This document shows, in pieces, positions 9,690 through 21,121 of a DNA stretch of 64,000 nucleotides. The stretch lies in NCBI RefSeq assembly GCF_003408705.1, contig NZ_QAYL01000006.1:124001-188000 (forward strand). Reading direction: 5' to 3'. The stretch is from Mycobacterium uberis (GTDB lineage: Bacteria; Actinomycetota; Actinomycetes; Mycobacteriales; Mycobacteriaceae). How positions within the stretch are numbered: position 1 is the first letter of the stretch; every line of letters begins with the position of its first letter. Position numbers and translations under genes: made by a program. The notes beneath the pieces are model-generated. The model saw only the letters and a program-made list of their open reading frames with translations. It searched no databases and was not told the DNA's origin.

Positions 9690-10424
9690 CCAGCGAGTAC
9701 CGCCTTCTAGGTACGACTGGACCCATGCGCAGCGCGCTGGCCTGCAAGTACAATTCGACCGACGCAACGGCCGCCGCTGCGTTACGCGCCAGTGCGGCCC
9801 CAATGCCGGCTCACAAGTCAGCAACCACAAGGTCAGGGTGGGGCGTAGGCCCCAGTAAGGTCATGCTCGCGGCCGCTGAAGGTGTGCTCACCCCAACGAT
9901 ACAATAACCCCAACACACGGTTGCGGGTGCTGTGGATGAGCACACGAAAATAGGTTGAGGTCGGCCGGGCCTGATGCGCTGGGAGCCATCTCTTCCCCAT
10001 ACATTCAGGCCAGGGCAGCGCACAATGCCTCGGCATTATCGGGTGTGCGGCCGGTCGGCTGCCAAATAACCGAATTTAGAGAACCTAAGGCCGCGCAGAC
10101 CTCCAACAGCTCGATCAGGAACGCGGGACCCAGTTTCCACACTAAAGCCTCGACGACTACCGGATGGGGAAAGGACTGCGGGATCGCATACCACGTTGCC
10201 GCTCCTATACCAGGTCTCAATAAGACCTCTCTGCTACAGCCCAGGCCAGACCCTGTCGCAACGACGTGTGGTTAACGCTTAGCTGCTCAGCCAGCTCCCA
10301 CTCGTGCGGCAGGGTCGCGCTCGACGGGAAAGCACCGCCCAGGATAGTGTCGGCAATCAATGCAGCGATTTGCTCGTCCACACACCGGCGATCAGGCAGC
10401 TGAATTACCCTCGACTGAATTCAT
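9690..10424 (-). pseudogene. Decayed GntR/FadR-family regulator (Rv0494 remnant)
   Basis: Reverse-strand fragments in order match a GntR regulator. From 10424 down there is a winged-helix segment with [20 protein letters not shown] (near 10,270-10,340), then an effector-domain piece [20 protein letters not shown], then [16 protein letters not shown] and a tail YLQASALRM. Frameshifts and stops separate the pieces. In M. tuberculosis this regulator responds to long-chain acyl-CoA. It is inactive here. Confidence 0.8.
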
Positions 10425-10659
10425 TAGCTCAACCAATACGGTGAATGAACCAATGAGATCGCCAAACCATCACTGTGTATCCAGGCAGCACAACCCACTG
10501 AGCGTGTAGTCCGGTGACCATCTGACCGGAGGGTAGAGCAGTGAACGACAATCTTCGAGCTACCGCAGCCCCGTGCCGGCGAGGCTAAATTGGAGTCTAC
10601 AAGCCTGGTACGACACTCTGTCGGATCCGCTGACGCATGTTAAGCTTGTGGATTAACCG

Positions 10660-11545
10660 GCAAGGTGGTGGCGCCCATTTCTCAACGTGGCACTGCTCGA
10701 CGACCCAGCTTCACCGCGGGACGCGACGGCCCATGTCCTCACCCAGGCACCCCGTACGTGCATGGGTGGACAACCCTGGTTTCCAGCCGACGGTTCACCG
10801 CGCACCAAACGTTTCGGCCCCAAACCCATCCAACCCGCAACCGGCATGGCTTGGTTCGATGCTGCGGGTGTATGGACCGCACCGGAGGATTGACTGGACA
10901 CGCACGATCACTCAGCTGGGATCTGTCCTGGAAAGACACCGATGCTCCTCTGTGGACATTTCCGCACCTAGCACGAGAGCACGAGATACTGCCAGGCACT
11001 CAGGTGATCATCGCACCCACCATCGACTTCACCGGTTCGCTGGCAGTCGGCAACACCACCCACTGCGTCGACGGATGGCGTGGTAGTGGAGTCCAAATCT
11101 ACGGACACTACAACGCACAACACTGGGATGGATCCATGCCGACCTCGGTGGCGGCAACATCGTAGAGGCTGCCGCCGTGGTGTCGCATACACCAGGACTG
11201 CACCGGCTTGCTCCAATGGCGTTCGTTTCCATACTGACGGAAAGAACTGGCCCACAAGCTTTTTTCCGTTGCTGCAGGTACGGACAACACTCGGTCTGCG
11301 GCACTGGCAGCTGTGAAGGATGCATCGGCGCCCACAACATGCTCATCCGCGTCGACCAGCCCGCTGACCGTTCGTGAGCCTGAAATATGCTGATGTCGAC
11401 GGTGCCGTGGCAGTGCGCACCAACACCGAAACAGGCCAACATCCACATCGATATCGGCGACCGGCACTAGCCGGTGCTGGAAATCGGGCATGCCGAAATC
11501 AGGCTGCACGGCGTCGAGACACCCTAATATCAACGAAAAGGACCC
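10660..11545 (+). pseudogene. Decayed Rv0493c-like conserved gene
   Basis: Forward-strand fragments in two or three frames align in order with the M. tuberculosis Rv0493c protein. These include GMAWFDAAGVWTAPED, VIIAPTIDFTGSLAVGNTTH, VDGWRGSGVQIYGHYNAQ, TPGLHRLAPMAFV, TTLGLRHWQL, LIRVDQPADRS and a terminal stretch with HRYRRPALAG. Multiple frameshifts and stops are present. The function of the family is not established; the beta-rich, Trp-rich text is reminiscent of lipocalin-like proteins. The gene points the same way as the next remnant. Confidence 0.72.
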
Positions 11546-11871
11546 GATCCGCGGGCTTCCTCCTCGACCCGCTGCCGCTTACCACAGGCATCCTGATCGA
11601 GCGCTGTCTACCCGCCGACCGTCGCGATGTAGCCTAGGCCACCACCCTCGGCGTTTTTCGACAATTCGTTTTAATTTTATCACAACGTACCCAGCCTCGG
11701 TGTGTTCCGGCGTCCTTTCCGCGCCCGAAATAACCGCGACTTCATGTGGAACAGCGGGGTTTTCGACGTCAAGACGAACAAAGCGAGATGGTCGCTGCAC
11801 GCAGCGGCTGGGAGAATATTCACGACCCACCCGTTCTTTCTCAAGCTGGGACAGCAGCTTGGGCGCATGCT

Positions 11872-13746
11872 ATGAGCCGTCTCACCGATCGAACTCGGAC
11901 CGCTTCGTTAGCCTCGTGCGGCATCGCGCTGCTACCTGAAGAACACGGCAGCTTATCATGACCCCAGATGGTAGCGCGCGTTGACCGTTACCCAACCCAG
12001 CTGCCTCCCCGGTACGATAAGCGTTGCGTGCTGGTCTGCTCTCGCTGACCACGACGAATTATCTCACCACCGGCCCGGCCGCCGTCACGACTTAACCCCG
12101 GCCAACGGAATCAGATGTTGCGGAAAGTCGACGCGCTGAGCGCCGGATGCCAGTACGACTCATGGATGTGATCATTTTGCTGGCCAACGGCGCTGACACC
12201 TAAGCGGTGAAACTGTTAATTCGCGCCCATCAGCATGACGCGGCTCGCCCCGACACCGCCTTGACCGTACCGGCCAGCGTTTCCGTCATTACCACCGACG
12301 TGGTGATCGTCGGGTCCGGCGCCGACTGTGCCATAGTGGCCCACGCCCTGGCCCGAGACGACGTCAGAACCGTCGTGCTCGAAAGGGGTCGTCGCTGGAC
12401 GGTCAACGAGTTTCGTACCAGCCACCCAATTGACCGCTATGCCGGCTTATACAGCAGCGCCGGTACCACCATCGGTTGGTACGACCAATCGTTGGCGCTG
12501 ACGATCGGCGGCGGTCGTCAGCACTACTGTCGTTAACTTCCGGCACTTGCTTTCGTCCGCCGGTGGCTGTGCAACGACGCTGGCACGACAAATTCAGTCT
12601 CGGTCTGGCCGATCCGGAGCAGATGACCGGGCATCTCGGCGACGTCGAGCACACACTACAGGTCGCGCTGGTGCTGCTAGAAACCATGGGCCGCAACAGA
12701 CGTCTGCTGCTCGACGCCGCCAAATCGATGGCCTGGCAAACGGTGCCCATTCCGCGCAACACACCCGGGCTGTGCAGGCAGCTGCCAATACGCAATCAGG
12801 TGCCCACACAACGTCAAGTTCGGCGTACACCTCAACCCATTACCGGAGGACGTGCGCTGTCGGCACGCAAATCACTCCCGCAGGCGCGTCAAACGAGTGT
12901 TTTACCAGAACAGACGCGCCTACGGAATGCTATCTCGACGACATCGCAGTCGACATGTTAGCAGAAACCGTTATCATCGCTGCCGGCACTACAGAAACAC
13001 CGATGCTGTTGCGGCGCAGCGTTTTGGCGTACATCCGTGGCTGGTCCGAAAACACACACTGCATCCGGCGACCATGCTGGCCAAGCGATTCAACGCGGAT
13101 GTTGTCGCGTGAAGCGGCGTGCTCCAAAACGCCGTCTTCCACGAGTTTCACGAATCAGCTGGCGTGTTTATTCAAAGTCACCGCTACGCTACCGCGTATG
13201 GGGTCGATGGTCTTCCCCGGCTAAGGCACTAAACGGCTCTACCAGCTGGATCGGGCGCCGCACGTGGCGACATTTGGCACGATGATAGCCGATTGCGGCG
13301 TTGACTCAATTCTGTCGGTGCGCAGCGAAACGCTTATGCGCCACCACTGTACCCAGGTCAACTACGCCAAGCTGCTCGTCGCGATGGAGACTATCGGCCG
13401 GCTACTCTTTTTCGCCGACGCGGTCAAGATACTCACCGATCTGCCCAACACGACGACGGTGACGTCGCTGCCTGCGCTGCAGGAGACACTACGCCGATGC
13501 AATCCTCGACAGCTGCACCTAACCGTCTTCCATCTCACCGGGACTGCGGCCGCCGGTTCCGATGAACAGCTTTGCCCGATCGACGACAGAAGCCGGCTAT
13601 GCAACATTGACTGTATACGAGTTGCCGACGCACCGATCCTGCCCAGCTACCCGGAGGAGATGAACCCGCAGCTATCGATCCATGGCGCTGACGCTGGCCG
13701 TGGCCAACAAGGCAGTAACCGCACACTGATCGAGCACGCACCCTAG
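11872..13746 (+). pseudogene. Decayed GMC-family FAD oxidoreductase (Rv0492c remnant)
   Basis: Pieces of a long-chain alcohol oxidase-like GMC protein follow in order. A leader near 11872 (MSRLTDRTRTA) comes first. The FAD-binding core follows at 12,280-12,530: SVITTDVVIVGSGADCAIVA and VVLERGRRWTV. A central ETVIIAAGTTETPMLLRR lies near 12,960-13,010, and a C-terminal stretch, LHLTVFHLTGTAAAGSDEQL to EEMNPQLSIHG, ends at 13746. At least five frame changes and several stops lie in between. The gene is convergent with regX3. Confidence 0.82.
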
Positions 13747-13887
13747 GCGGAAGCATAGTTAATTTCTCGCTTTATAGTATAAAGCCCGACGCTCTCAACG
13801 CACACACACTACCGCAACCAGTGGACAGTGACAATAACCCCAGAGAGCTTTCAACACCACCAGCCTGCCGCCTGCAGATACGTCGGA

Positions 13888-14571
13888 CTAGCTCTCCAGC
13901 TTGTAGCCCAAGCCCCGTACCGTCACCAGGTGCACAGGGTTAGCGGGATCGGCCTCAATCTTGGAGCGCAGCCGCTTGACGTGGACATCAAGGGTCTTGG
14001 TATCGCCAACATAATCCGCACCCCAGACCCGATCAATCAGCTGCCCACGGGTTAACACCCGCCCGCTGTTGCGCATGAGGTACTCTAACAGATCGAATTC
14101 TTTGAGCGGCAGCATGATGGCATCACCGTTAACCGAGACTACATGCCGCTCAACATCCATCCGGACTGGCCCAGACTCGAGTACGCCATCGCTGATTTCG
14201 GAGTCATCGTCGCCACCACGCCGCAGCACTGCCCGAATCCTGGCGATCAACTCCCGCGCCGAATAAGGCTTCGTCACGTAGTCGTCAGCGCCCAGCTCGA
14301 GGCCGACCACTTTATCAATCTCACTATCTCGGGCGGTCACCATGATCACCGGCACGCTGGAACGGGCACGTAGCTGTTTGCATACGTCAGTGCCTGACAT
14401 CCCCGGCAGCATCAAGTCCAGCAACACGATGTCAGCACCAACGCGATCGAATTCTGCGAGCGCCGCCGGCCCATCGGTCACTACCGTGGGCTCAAAGCCT
14501 TCCTTGCGGAGGAGAAACGCCAGCGGATCGGCCAACGATTCCTCGTCCTCCACAATCAGCACACTTGTCAT
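13888..14571 (-). CDS. regX3: Two-component response regulator RegX3
   Basis: This 227-residue OmpR/PhoB-class response regulator has a receiver domain at residues 1-120 and a winged-helix DNA-binding domain at about 130-227. The acidic pocket is VEDEE (residues 8-12), the phosphorylated Asp is D52 ([12 protein letters not shown]) and the conserved Lys lies in [16 protein letters not shown]. The output domain ends [19 protein letters not shown] with the recognition helix before it. It is phosphorylated by SenX3 and activates phosphate-starvation genes. Its ATG lies 46 bases after the senX3 stop, with a MIRU-like element filling the gap. Confidence 0.97.
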   Translation of the reverse strand: MTSVLIVEDEESLADPLAFLLRKEGFEPTVVTDGPAALAEFDRVGADIVLLDLMLPGMSGTDVCKQLRARSSVPVIMVTARDSEIDKVVGLELGADDYVTKPYSARELIARIRAVLRRGGDDDSEISDGVLESGPVRMDVERHVVSVNGDAIMLPLKEFDLLEYLMRNSGRVLTRGQLIDRVWGADYVGDTKTLDVHVKRLRSKIEADPANPVHLVTVRGLGYKLES

Positions 14572-14620
14572 TAGCGCTCCTTCTCGTCACTTCACTCTGC
14601 ATCGTCGCCTGCGCGGGTCA
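14572..14620 (-). repeat. MIRU-like interspersed element between senX3 and regX3
   Basis: On the reverse strand the gap runs from the senX3 TGA to the regX3 ATG. It contains GGCGACGATGCAGAGTGAAG followed by TGACGAGAAGGAGCGC, closely matching the MIRU repeats that occupy the same gap in M. tuberculosis. It supplies the GAAGGAG ribosome-binding site of regX3. A homologous copy lies between mshA and Rv0487 at 17356-17407. Confidence 0.8.
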
Positions 14621-15862
14621 TCGACTTAATTCTTCTTCCTCCCGTTGTGACCTGTTAGGCCGCACATCGCAGCCCCGCAGTTGCTCGGATTGCTCATCGC
14701 CGCTCTGGTAAAACGGCATAGCCGCCGGAATAGAAAGGGTGAATGTCGATCCGGTTCCTGGCTTGCTCCACACACCGATGCTGCCATTGTGGTTGGCTGC
14801 GACGTGTTTGACGATGGCCAGCCCCAGCCCGCTGCCGCCAGTGGCCCGCGAGCGCGCCTTGTCGCCGCGGAAAAACCGCTCGAACACTCGCTCCTGGTCT
14901 TCAAGAGCGATGCCGATACCACGGTCAGTGACAGCAATCTCAATATTGTCACCACGACGGCGACGGCTGACCGACACCAGCGAACCACGCGGCGAATAGG
15001 CGATTGCGTTGGACACTAGATTGGCTAACGCAGTAACCAACAGGGTCTGGTCGCCCAATACCCGCAAACCGCTGGGTGCATCGGTGCGAACTTCTATAGA
15101 AGCGGTGTCGGCGGCCACCTTGTGACGCGCAATCGCCTCAAAAACGATGGTATCGACGTCAATACCCTTTACGTTAGGCAACCGCTCAGCGCCCTGCAGC
15201 CGAGACAACTCGATCAGCTCAGCAACCATATCTCCTAATCGGTTGGCCTCGATGAGTACCTTCTCGGCGAACCTTCTCACGGTCTCGGCGTCATCCGCCG
15301 ACGCCAGCAAGGCCTCAGCGAGCAATGTCATGGCGCCGACCGGGGTCTTAAGCTCGTGGCTAACATTGGCCACGAAGTCACGCCTAGCCGCTTCCATGCG
15401 CGCATAATCGGACTGGTCGTGGACGAAAACCACGGCGAACCGGCGGTCTACCTCACTTAGCAATCGAGCATAGCCGTGTACCGACAGCCCAGGCCGGCCC
15501 GCGACTGAGCGTTTTCCGGGTAACAGGTCGAATTCGACATAGTCACCACTTAACGCCTGCTGTGCTGCCCGCCAGGCCTGGTCGTCAAGTTGCCGGTCGC
15601 GCACCAGGCCCAGCTCCTTGGCCCGTTCATTAAGGTAAACGACGTCACGATGGATATCGACCACCGCAGCGCCCAACGGCATCAGCGCGACGATGTGTTG
15701 CAGCATCTGCGAAACAGTGATGCCCGCCCAGTCGGTGACCACCCGTTGTCGGCGCTCGGCTACTCGCGGCGATAGCCGGGTTCCAGCTGCGATACCAACG
15801 GCAAGCACCAACCCGGACAATACCCCGGCTAGCAACAGCGCCGAGAACACAGCCACATACAA
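14618..15862 (-). CDS. senX3: Sensor histidine kinase SenX3
   Basis: This 414-residue membrane sensor of the PhoR type responds to phosphate status with RegX3. An N-terminal membrane region ([19 protein letters not shown]) is followed by a PAS-like domain (residues 50-150). The H-box [19 protein letters not shown] has His about 169. The ATPase domain has N-box [13 protein letters not shown]1 [12 protein letters not shown] and G2 [15 protein letters not shown]. All catalytic motifs are intact. The tail differs in sequence from M. tuberculosis but ends [12 protein letters not shown]. An alternative GTG start lies two codons in. Confidence 0.96.
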   Translation of the reverse strand: MYVAVFSALLLAGVLSGLVLAVGIAAGTRLSPRVAERRQRVVTDWAGITVSQMLQHIVALMPLGAAVVDIHRDVVYLNERAKELGLVRDRQLDDQAWRAAQQALSGDYVEFDLLPGKRSVAGRPGLSVHGYARLLSEVDRRFAVVFVHDQSDYARMEAARRDFVANVSHELKTPVGAMTLLAEALLASADDAETVRRFAEKVLIEANRLGDMVAELIELSRLQGAERLPNVKGIDVDTIVFEAIARHKVAADTASIEVRTDAPSGLRVLGDQTLLVTALANLVSNAIAYSPRGSLVSVSRRRRGDNIEIAVTDRGIGIALEDQERVFERFFRGDKARSRATGGSGLGLAIVKHVAANHNGSIGVWSKPGTGSTFTLSIPAAMPFYQSGDEQSEQLRGCDVRPNRSQREEEELSR

Positions 15863-16032
15863 AATCTTACAAATCTTCCTTAACGTAACCCTAGCAGCGC
15901 CAGGCCAAAATCGGACAAGTCACACCCTGCGCGACAGGTGTTCGGCTGTTGTTCACGGGATATTCGACAAATGAGATCTTGGAGCGCGACACACGCGGCA
16001 AATCCGGCCGCCAACATGTGCAGCAAAATGTT

Positions 16033-16788
16033 TTACCCGCGCCCCGCGTCGGCTACCACGGCTGCGCCTGCAGCAGCCGCCTCGGGGTCGAGATAAGTCC
16101 CACCCGGCACCACCGGCCGCAATTCGGCATCCAGATCGTAGCGGAGCGGAATGCCGGTCGGAATGTTAACCCCAACGATCTCGTTGTCGGACATCTTGTC
16201 CAGGTGTTTGACCAGCGCGCGCAGCGAGTTGCCGTGCGCCACGATGAGCACCGTTCTGCCGGTCCGCAGGTTAGGCACAATCACGTCGGTGAAATACGGC
16301 AGAAAGCGGACCACCACGTCAGCCAAGCATTCGGTCAGTGGACCGCCGCCAATGTCAGCGTAGCGGGGGTCAGCGTCCTGGCTGAACTCGCTGCCTTTCT
16401 CGATCGGTGGTGGCGGAGTGCCATAACCGCGGCGCCAAGTCATGAATTGTTCTTCGCCGTAGCGAGCTTTAGTCGCGGCCTTGTCCAGACCCTGAAGCGC
16501 GCCATAGTGGCGTTCATTTAGCCGCCAGCTGCGGCGAACCGGAATCCATAGTCGGCCGGCGGTATCTAGTGCCAGATGCGCGGTGGTAATCGCACGGCGC
16601 AACAGCGACGTGTACAGGACATCGGGCAACAAATTGTTTTCGGTGAGCAGCTCACCGCTGCGGACAGCCTCCGCTCGACCTTTGTCGGTTAGCCCGATGT
16701 CAACCCAGCCGGTGAACAGATTTCGGGCATTCCAGTCGCTCTCACCATGACGGAGCAACACCAGCGTTGCATTGTTTCGCTGTTGCAT
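16033..16788 (-). CDS. gpm1: 2,3-bisphosphoglycerate-dependent phosphoglycerate mutase Gpm1
   Basis: This 251-residue cytosolic glycolytic enzyme interconverts 3- and 2-phosphoglycerate through a phosphohistidine. The motif [20 protein letters not shown] carries the active-site His (H14). [13 protein letters not shown] and [17 protein letters not shown] carry the other catalytic residues, including the second His. [18 protein letters not shown] near the C-terminus is typical of dPGM. It starts at an ATG at 16788, 12 bases downstream of Rv0487, and is probably co-transcribed with mshA and Rv0487. About 170 bases separate it from senX3. Confidence 0.97.
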   Translation of the reverse strand: MQQRNNATLVLLRHGESDWNARNLFTGWVDIGLTDKGRAEAVRSGELLTENNLLPDVLYTSLLRRAITTAHLALDTAGRLWIPVRRSWRLNERHYGALQGLDKAATKARYGEEQFMTWRRGYGTPPPPIEKGSEFSQDADPRYADIGGGPLTECLADVVVRFLPYFTDVIVPNLRTGRTVLIVAHGNSLRALVKHLDKMSDNEIVGVNIPTGIPLRYDLDAELRPVVPGGTYLDPEAAAAGAAVVADAGRG

Positions 16789-16800
16789 CGGCTTAGTCTT

Positions 16801-17355
16801 TCACGAACCCATACAGGTGGCGCCTTCGCCGTTATCCTCGTCGTCAATTAGGTGAGCGAAGGCCTGAAGGTTCTTCAACGACTCACCGCGAGATACTCGC
16901 CAATCCCACTCCTTTTGGATCGACGAGTGAAAACCCAGCGCCAACAACGTATTAAAGTCCGAATCCACCGCCTCGAGCACCTGTCCTAGCACCCGGTCGA
17001 TCTCGTCAGCGTCAACCGACGCTAACAACATCCGGCCCACCAGGTAGATATCGCCCACGTTATCCAACGTGTAGGCAACGCAAAAGAGCCGGCGGTTGCG
17101 CTTGAGCAAAAACCGATAGACACCCTCGTGATTCTCGTCGGGTTTGCGGCACACGAACGCCTCGATGCGCACTGAATGCTCGCCGATGCTCAGAATGGTG
17201 TTGGTCTTGAGCCTGCGCTCCCCGGGAAGCTCTACTATCAATCGCGGCAATCCACCATGCGCCCCAGGCAATTTCGAGTAAGTGAGGTGGCTATCCTGCA
17301 GCGCATGCTCAATCACTGAACGCACGTGCCGCACGGTCTTCGAGACTGTGTCCAT
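16801..17355 (-). CDS. YbjN-domain protein (Rv0487 ortholog)
   Basis: This 184-residue protein has the YbjN / type-III-secretion-chaperone-like fold. The alternating pattern LPRLIVELPGERRLKTNT, ILSIGEHSVRIEAFVCRKPD, VYRFLLKRNRRLF and DIYLVGRMLLASVDADEID is characteristic, with QKEWDWRVSRG near the end. Its biochemical role is not known; family members are thought to bind peptides or act as chaperones. It lies between mshA and gpm1 in the same direction. Its start codon directly follows a MIRU-like element that provides its ribosome-binding site (GAGGAGGAG). Confidence 0.88.
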   Translation of the reverse strand: MDTVSKTVRHVRSVIEHALQDSHLTYSKLPGAHGGLPRLIVELPGERRLKTNTILSIGEHSVRIEAFVCRKPDENHEGVYRFLLKRNRRLFCVAYTLDNVGDIYLVGRMLLASVDADEIDRVLGQVLEAVDSDFNTLLALGFHSSIQKEWDWRVSRGESLKNLQAFAHLIDDEDNGEGATCMGS

Positions 17356-17407
17356 GCGAGCAGCTCCTCCTCATCGCTTAGCTCTACATCGTCTCCAGCG
17401 CAAGTCA
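17356..17407 (-). repeat. MIRU-like interspersed element between mshA and Rv0487
   Basis: Reading the reverse strand from the mshA TGA, the gap contains GGAGACGATGTAGAGCTAAG and CGATGAGGAGGAGC before the ATG of Rv0487. It is homologous to the senX3-regX3 copy, with the same layout of stop, about 46 bases of element, and start. It also carries the downstream ribosome-binding site. Confidence 0.78.
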
Positions 17408-18715
17408 TGCGCCCACTCCACGACGCGAAGTCCAGCGGCGGGGCTTACAAGCCGCCACCAAGTCGCGGACTTGGCGTTGGCGCGCCGCAGTGAAATCACC
17501 GATTGCGCGACGGTAGCTGGCTAGCAGCGCATCAGTGGTGTTGTCCCAGGAGAATTTGGCCGCATGCGTGACAGCCGCGCGGCTCATAGCCCTTGCCTGC
17601 GGCCCAGCGTTGAGTCGTAACAGCTGATCGACAGCGTTCGCCCAATGATTGACATCGTGTCCGGACACCAAAGTTCCGGTGACCCCGTCCCGCACCGCCA
17701 CCGGTAGGCCGCCGACCGCAGCCGCTACCACCGGCGTTCCACAAGCCTGCGCCTCGACAGCGACCAGGCCAAACGACTCTGAATAACTTGGCACCGCAAC
17801 CAAATCGGCGGCTTGGAAGACGGTAGCCAGATCTGTGCGGGATTGCGGCGGCAGAAACGTCACCCGCGACGTGATACCAAGTTCGTCGGCCAGCCGAACC
17901 AGACCATCCAAGGAGGCCAAACCGCTGCCCGACGGTCCGCCAGCCACAACGATGCGCACCCGGGGCAGTTTCGCGGCGGCACGCAGCACGATGTCGGGTG
18001 CCTTCAACGGCTGGATCCGTCCAACGAAGGCTACCACGTTGTCGTCGAGTGGCAGACCCAGCGCAGCCCGAGCAGCCCGCCGGTCACCCGGACAGAACAT
18101 GTTCAGATCGACACCAGGATGGGCCACGTCGATTTTCTCCGGATCGGCATGGTGAATCGAAATCAATTGTTTTGCTTCATCTTCGGTGTTGACGATCATC
18201 CGATCGGCCTCGTCTACGACTTGTTGCTCGCCAATCCTGCGCAACGACGGCTCAGCCACGTCACCGTCAGCCAGCGCTGCGTTCTTCACCGCGGCCAACG
18301 TGTGCGCGGTATGCACCAACGGCACCGCCCAGCGGTTCCGGGCTAGCCAGCCAACCTGACCAGACAGCCAGTAATGTGAATGCACAATATCGTAGTAGCC
18401 TGGCTCGTGAGACGCTTCTGCGTGCAGCACCCCAGCCGCGAACGCGCACAGCTGAGTGGGTAGATCGTATTTGTCCAAGCCCTCGAAGGGCCCCGCTACG
18501 ACATTGCGGACCAACACCCCGGGCGCTACCTGTATGATCGGTGGATCGGCAGAGGTTGTAGCCCGGGTAAAGATCTCCACCTCGATACCACGCCGGGCCA
18601 GATGCAACGCGCTCTGGAGCACATAGACATTCATGCCGCCTGCGTCACCGGTACCCGGCTGGGCCAGCGGTGAGGTGTGCACCGCCAGCACCGCGACCCG
18701 ATGAGAGGGCTTCAC
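17405..18715 (-). CDS. mshA: D-inositol-3-phosphate glycosyltransferase MshA
   Basis: This is a GT4-family GT-B glycosyltransferase that joins N-acetylglucosamine from UDP-GlcNAc to inositol-3-phosphate, the first step of mycothiol synthesis. The 436 residues start [20 protein letters not shown] and contain [19 protein letters not shown] (acceptor loop), [12 protein letters not shown], the hinge [14 protein letters not shown] and the nucleotide-sugar EX7E region [21 protein letters not shown]. tuberculosis MshA is about 480 residues, with a longer, poorly conserved leader. The short leader here still leaves the catalytic domains whole. It is first in a cluster with Rv0487 and gpm1. Confidence 0.95.
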   Translation of the reverse strand: MKPSHRVAVLAVHTSPLAQPGTGDAGGMNVYVLQSALHLARRGIEVEIFTRATTSADPPIIQVAPGVLVRNVVAGPFEGLDKYDLPTQLCAFAAGVLHAEASHEPGYYDIVHSHYWLSGQVGWLARNRWAVPLVHTAHTLAAVKNAALADGDVAEPSLRRIGEQQVVDEADRMIVNTEDEAKQLISIHHADPEKIDVAHPGVDLNMFCPGDRRAARAALGLPLDDNVVAFVGRIQPLKAPDIVLRAAAKLPRVRIVVAGGPSGSGLASLDGLVRLADELGITSRVTFLPPQSRTDLATVFQAADLVAVPSYSESFGLVAVEAQACGTPVVAAAVGGLPVAVRDGVTGTLVSGHDVNHWANAVDQLLRLNAGPQARAMSRAAVTHAAKFSWDNTTDALLASYRRAIGDFTAARQRQVRDLVAACKPRRWTSRRGVGA

Positions 18716-18799
18716 TGGCGGAAACGTTTGAATTCGATGGCCCGCACCCCGTCATCTTTACAGGACCGACCTTAAATTGCCCTAAACGTAGGTTAGCAG

Positions 18800-20118
18800 C
18801 ACATCAGGATCTATCAAGTAGAAGACTCGTCATTGGGCAACCGGGCGTCCAGTTGCACCGGAGCAACACATCGCACCTAGCAGATCAGCATAGAGCCCAC
18901 TCAGCGACACAATCCCAGCCCTGGCCTCTTGTACCCAGTAGCCGAAGGCCGTCACCCAGATATCACGAGGCGGTAGCACCGAGCATGCAGCAAACGCCGC
19001 CTCCACCTGGTCCATCGCCTCGGGGTATTTGGTGAACGCCTGACCACCTAACACCAGTTCGTCGGGGTTTAGCAGGTCCACGCAGTAACACAACCACCTC
19101 ACCGAGCACCCAGGCCCGCTCCGCCAAGAGATCTTTGGCTTTCCGGTCGCTAGTTCAGCGCTACTCGCAGCAGATCGGTGATAGCGGCAGCGACACCGCC
19201 CAAGCGAGCGACGCCAGGCAACACACCGGGAACAGCCCGTAGCCAGCGGGCAACAGCCAAAACCGCCTCGTCACTAACGGTAGACTCCAATTATTCAGTA
19301 TACTACCGAGCAGTTCGGAGGAGACCAGCAGCGCCGCGACGGCACCGGGGTCGCTGGCCGGGCAATGCACCTGTCCGCCAATCACCAGTGCATAGCCAAC
19401 CGTTTTGCGGGCGTAACACTATCGAGACTGGCCGGAGAGCCAGGCTTGAATCGTCGCATGGCGAGCAACAGCTCTGCTCCGGCCATGGCCGTCCACGTGC
19501 GATGCCACCGACACCGATATACCCAACGTGTCAGCAAACACCGACCCGATCGATTCCTGCCACCAGCCCATCCTAGCGTGGTCGACATGGCCTGTGGCGC
19601 TGTCAACAATGCCGCCGATTGCTACCCTGACCCAGGGTGGTCGGCACCGATACCAACGCCGCAAGTATCGATAAGTGCTGTCGACCAACGAAGTCAGGGT
19701 AGGCTCGACAGCATTGAACGGTGTCGGGGTCTAGACCGTGTCCAGCGTGCGGCCGAATAAGTCGGTAGCCACGATGCTGGTGGTTCGCGCACCCACCTAG
19801 GTGCCTAGCGTCAGATAAGGCTCGCGGTTGATCTTCACTGGCACGCGGGGACACTCAATAGCCCCGGCGACCGTCAGATCGACCAGCTTGCACAGCGAGT
19901 CAACCTCAAACAGCGCGATGACCTAGCATTTTACCGTCGCGATGGACAACGATGTTACCCCGACGAGGACGGTCACAGCCTACCGTACCGCACAATCGCA
20001 CGGTACGAAACACGGTCGCCGAGTCAGACAGGTGTAGCAACGGAGGCATGGCCTGGCAGTGTAACCACAGCTGACCACTACGGGTAAGTGAACGGTAGGT
20101 AGGAGCAGTGGTGTGCAC
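18800..20118 (-). pseudogene. Decayed ROK-family regulator/kinase (Rv0485 remnant)
   Basis: The N-terminal piece (from 20118) reads MPPLLHLSDSATVFRTVRL and matches the winged-helix start of the ROK regulator Rv0485. The C-terminal piece near 18,830-19,060 reads LLNPDELVLGGQAFTKYPEA and ARAGIVSLSGLYADLLGAM. Between them are several frames, with sugar-kinase-like text such as SATGHVDHARMGWWQESIGS. Frameshifts and stops are numerous. In M. tuberculosis the gene regulates a nearby PE/PPE pair; the copy here is dead. Confidence 0.8.
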
Positions 20119-20231
20119 GAGCGTCCTTAATCCAAGTTCCTATCGTCGATCTTGACCTCACTTGCTGATTGGTATCACATCAAGCGCAGCAACAACACGC
20201 ACAAGCCGCGAAGGCACACGCGATCGCGGTT

Positions 20232-20262
20232 TTAGACAAGATGGCATGGTGTGGTATATACT
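20232..20262 (+). promoter_or_regulatory. Candidate sigma-A promoter for the SDR gene
   Basis: TTAGAC (20232-20237) and TATACT (20257-20262) are separated by 19 bases, about 50 bases before the SDR start. They lie in a markedly AT-rich stretch (20,250-20,300) that differs from the flanking GC-rich sequence. The spacing is one or two bases longer than ideal. This is inference from sequence only. Confidence 0.4.
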
Positions 20263-20311
20263 AAAGAAGTTAGTACATGTTATTAAACATATTTAATTTA
20301 AAGTGTTTCGG

Positions 20312-21121
20312 ATGAATGCAACCGAGGCAGATCAACGGATCGCGGTGGTAACCGGCGCCAGCTCCGGCATCGGTGAGGCAGCTGCGAGAGCCCTTGCAGC
20401 CCTCGGTTTTCATGTAGTCGCCGTGGCGCGTCGCAAGGATCGGGTCAGCGCGCTGGCTGACGAGATTGGCGGAACGGCCTTCGTAACCGACGTCACATGC
20501 GACGGTGCGGTCGAAGCGCTGGCGCACAGCTTGAACCGGGTTGACGTGCTAGTCAACAACGCCGGTGGCGCGTGGGGACTGGAATTCGTCGCCGACGCTA
20601 ACTTGGAGCACTGGCGCCGAATGTGGGAGACCAACGTGATGGGCACTCTTCGGGTCACCCGAGCGTTGCTGCCCAAGCTGATCGACTCCGGCGATGGCCT
20701 GATCGTCACGATCACCTCGATTGCAGCGATGGAGACCTACGACGGCGGCGGCGGCTACACGGCAGCCAAACACGCCCAAGGTGCTTTGCACCGCACGCTA
20801 CGCGGCGAGCTGCTGGGAAAACCGGTGCGACTCACAGAGATTGCGCCAGGAGCAGTCGAGACCGAGTTCTCACTGGTCCGCTTCGACGGCGACCAGCAAC
20901 GCGCGAACGCAGTCTACGCCGGAATGACACCATTGGTGGCCACCGACATCGCCGAAGCGATCGGGTTCGTGGCCTCACGACCTCCCCACGTTAACGTGGA
21001 CCAGATCATCATCCGGCCACGCGATCAAGCGTCAACTACCCGCCGCGCTAACCACCGGGTCTATCCGACTCTGAATCACTCGTCGGAATGCCCGGCAAAG
21101 GGGGGGCACCCGGCGCGGTGA
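20312..21121 (+). CDS. Short-chain dehydrogenase/reductase (Rv0484c ortholog) with extended C-terminus
   Basis: This classical SDR, probably NADP(H)-dependent, has an unknown substrate. The cofactor loop is [20 protein letters not shown], the structural motif [11 protein letters not shown], the catalytic Ser region is [12 protein letters not shown] and the catalytic pair is in [13 protein letters not shown]. The ATG at 20312 aligns with the M. tuberculosis start; a GTG three codons earlier is possible. The M. tuberculosis protein has about 251 residues. Here the frame runs on about 18 residues past [13 protein letters not shown], so the ancestral stop has been lost and the new tail overlaps the 3' end of lprQ on the other strand by 74 bases. 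Confidence 0.88.
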   Translation: MNATEADQRIAVVTGASSGIGEAAARALAALGFHVVAVARRKDRVSALADEIGGTAFVTDVTCDGAVEALAHSLNRVDVLVNNAGGAWGLEFVADANLEHWRRMWETNVMGTLRVTRALLPKLIDSGDGLIVTITSIAAMETYDGGGGYTAAKHAQGALHRTLRGELLGKPVRLTEIAPGAVETEFSLVRFDGDQQRANAVYAGMTPLVATDIAEAIGFVASRPPHVNVDQIIIRPRDQASTTRRANHRVYPTLNHSSECPAKGGHPAR

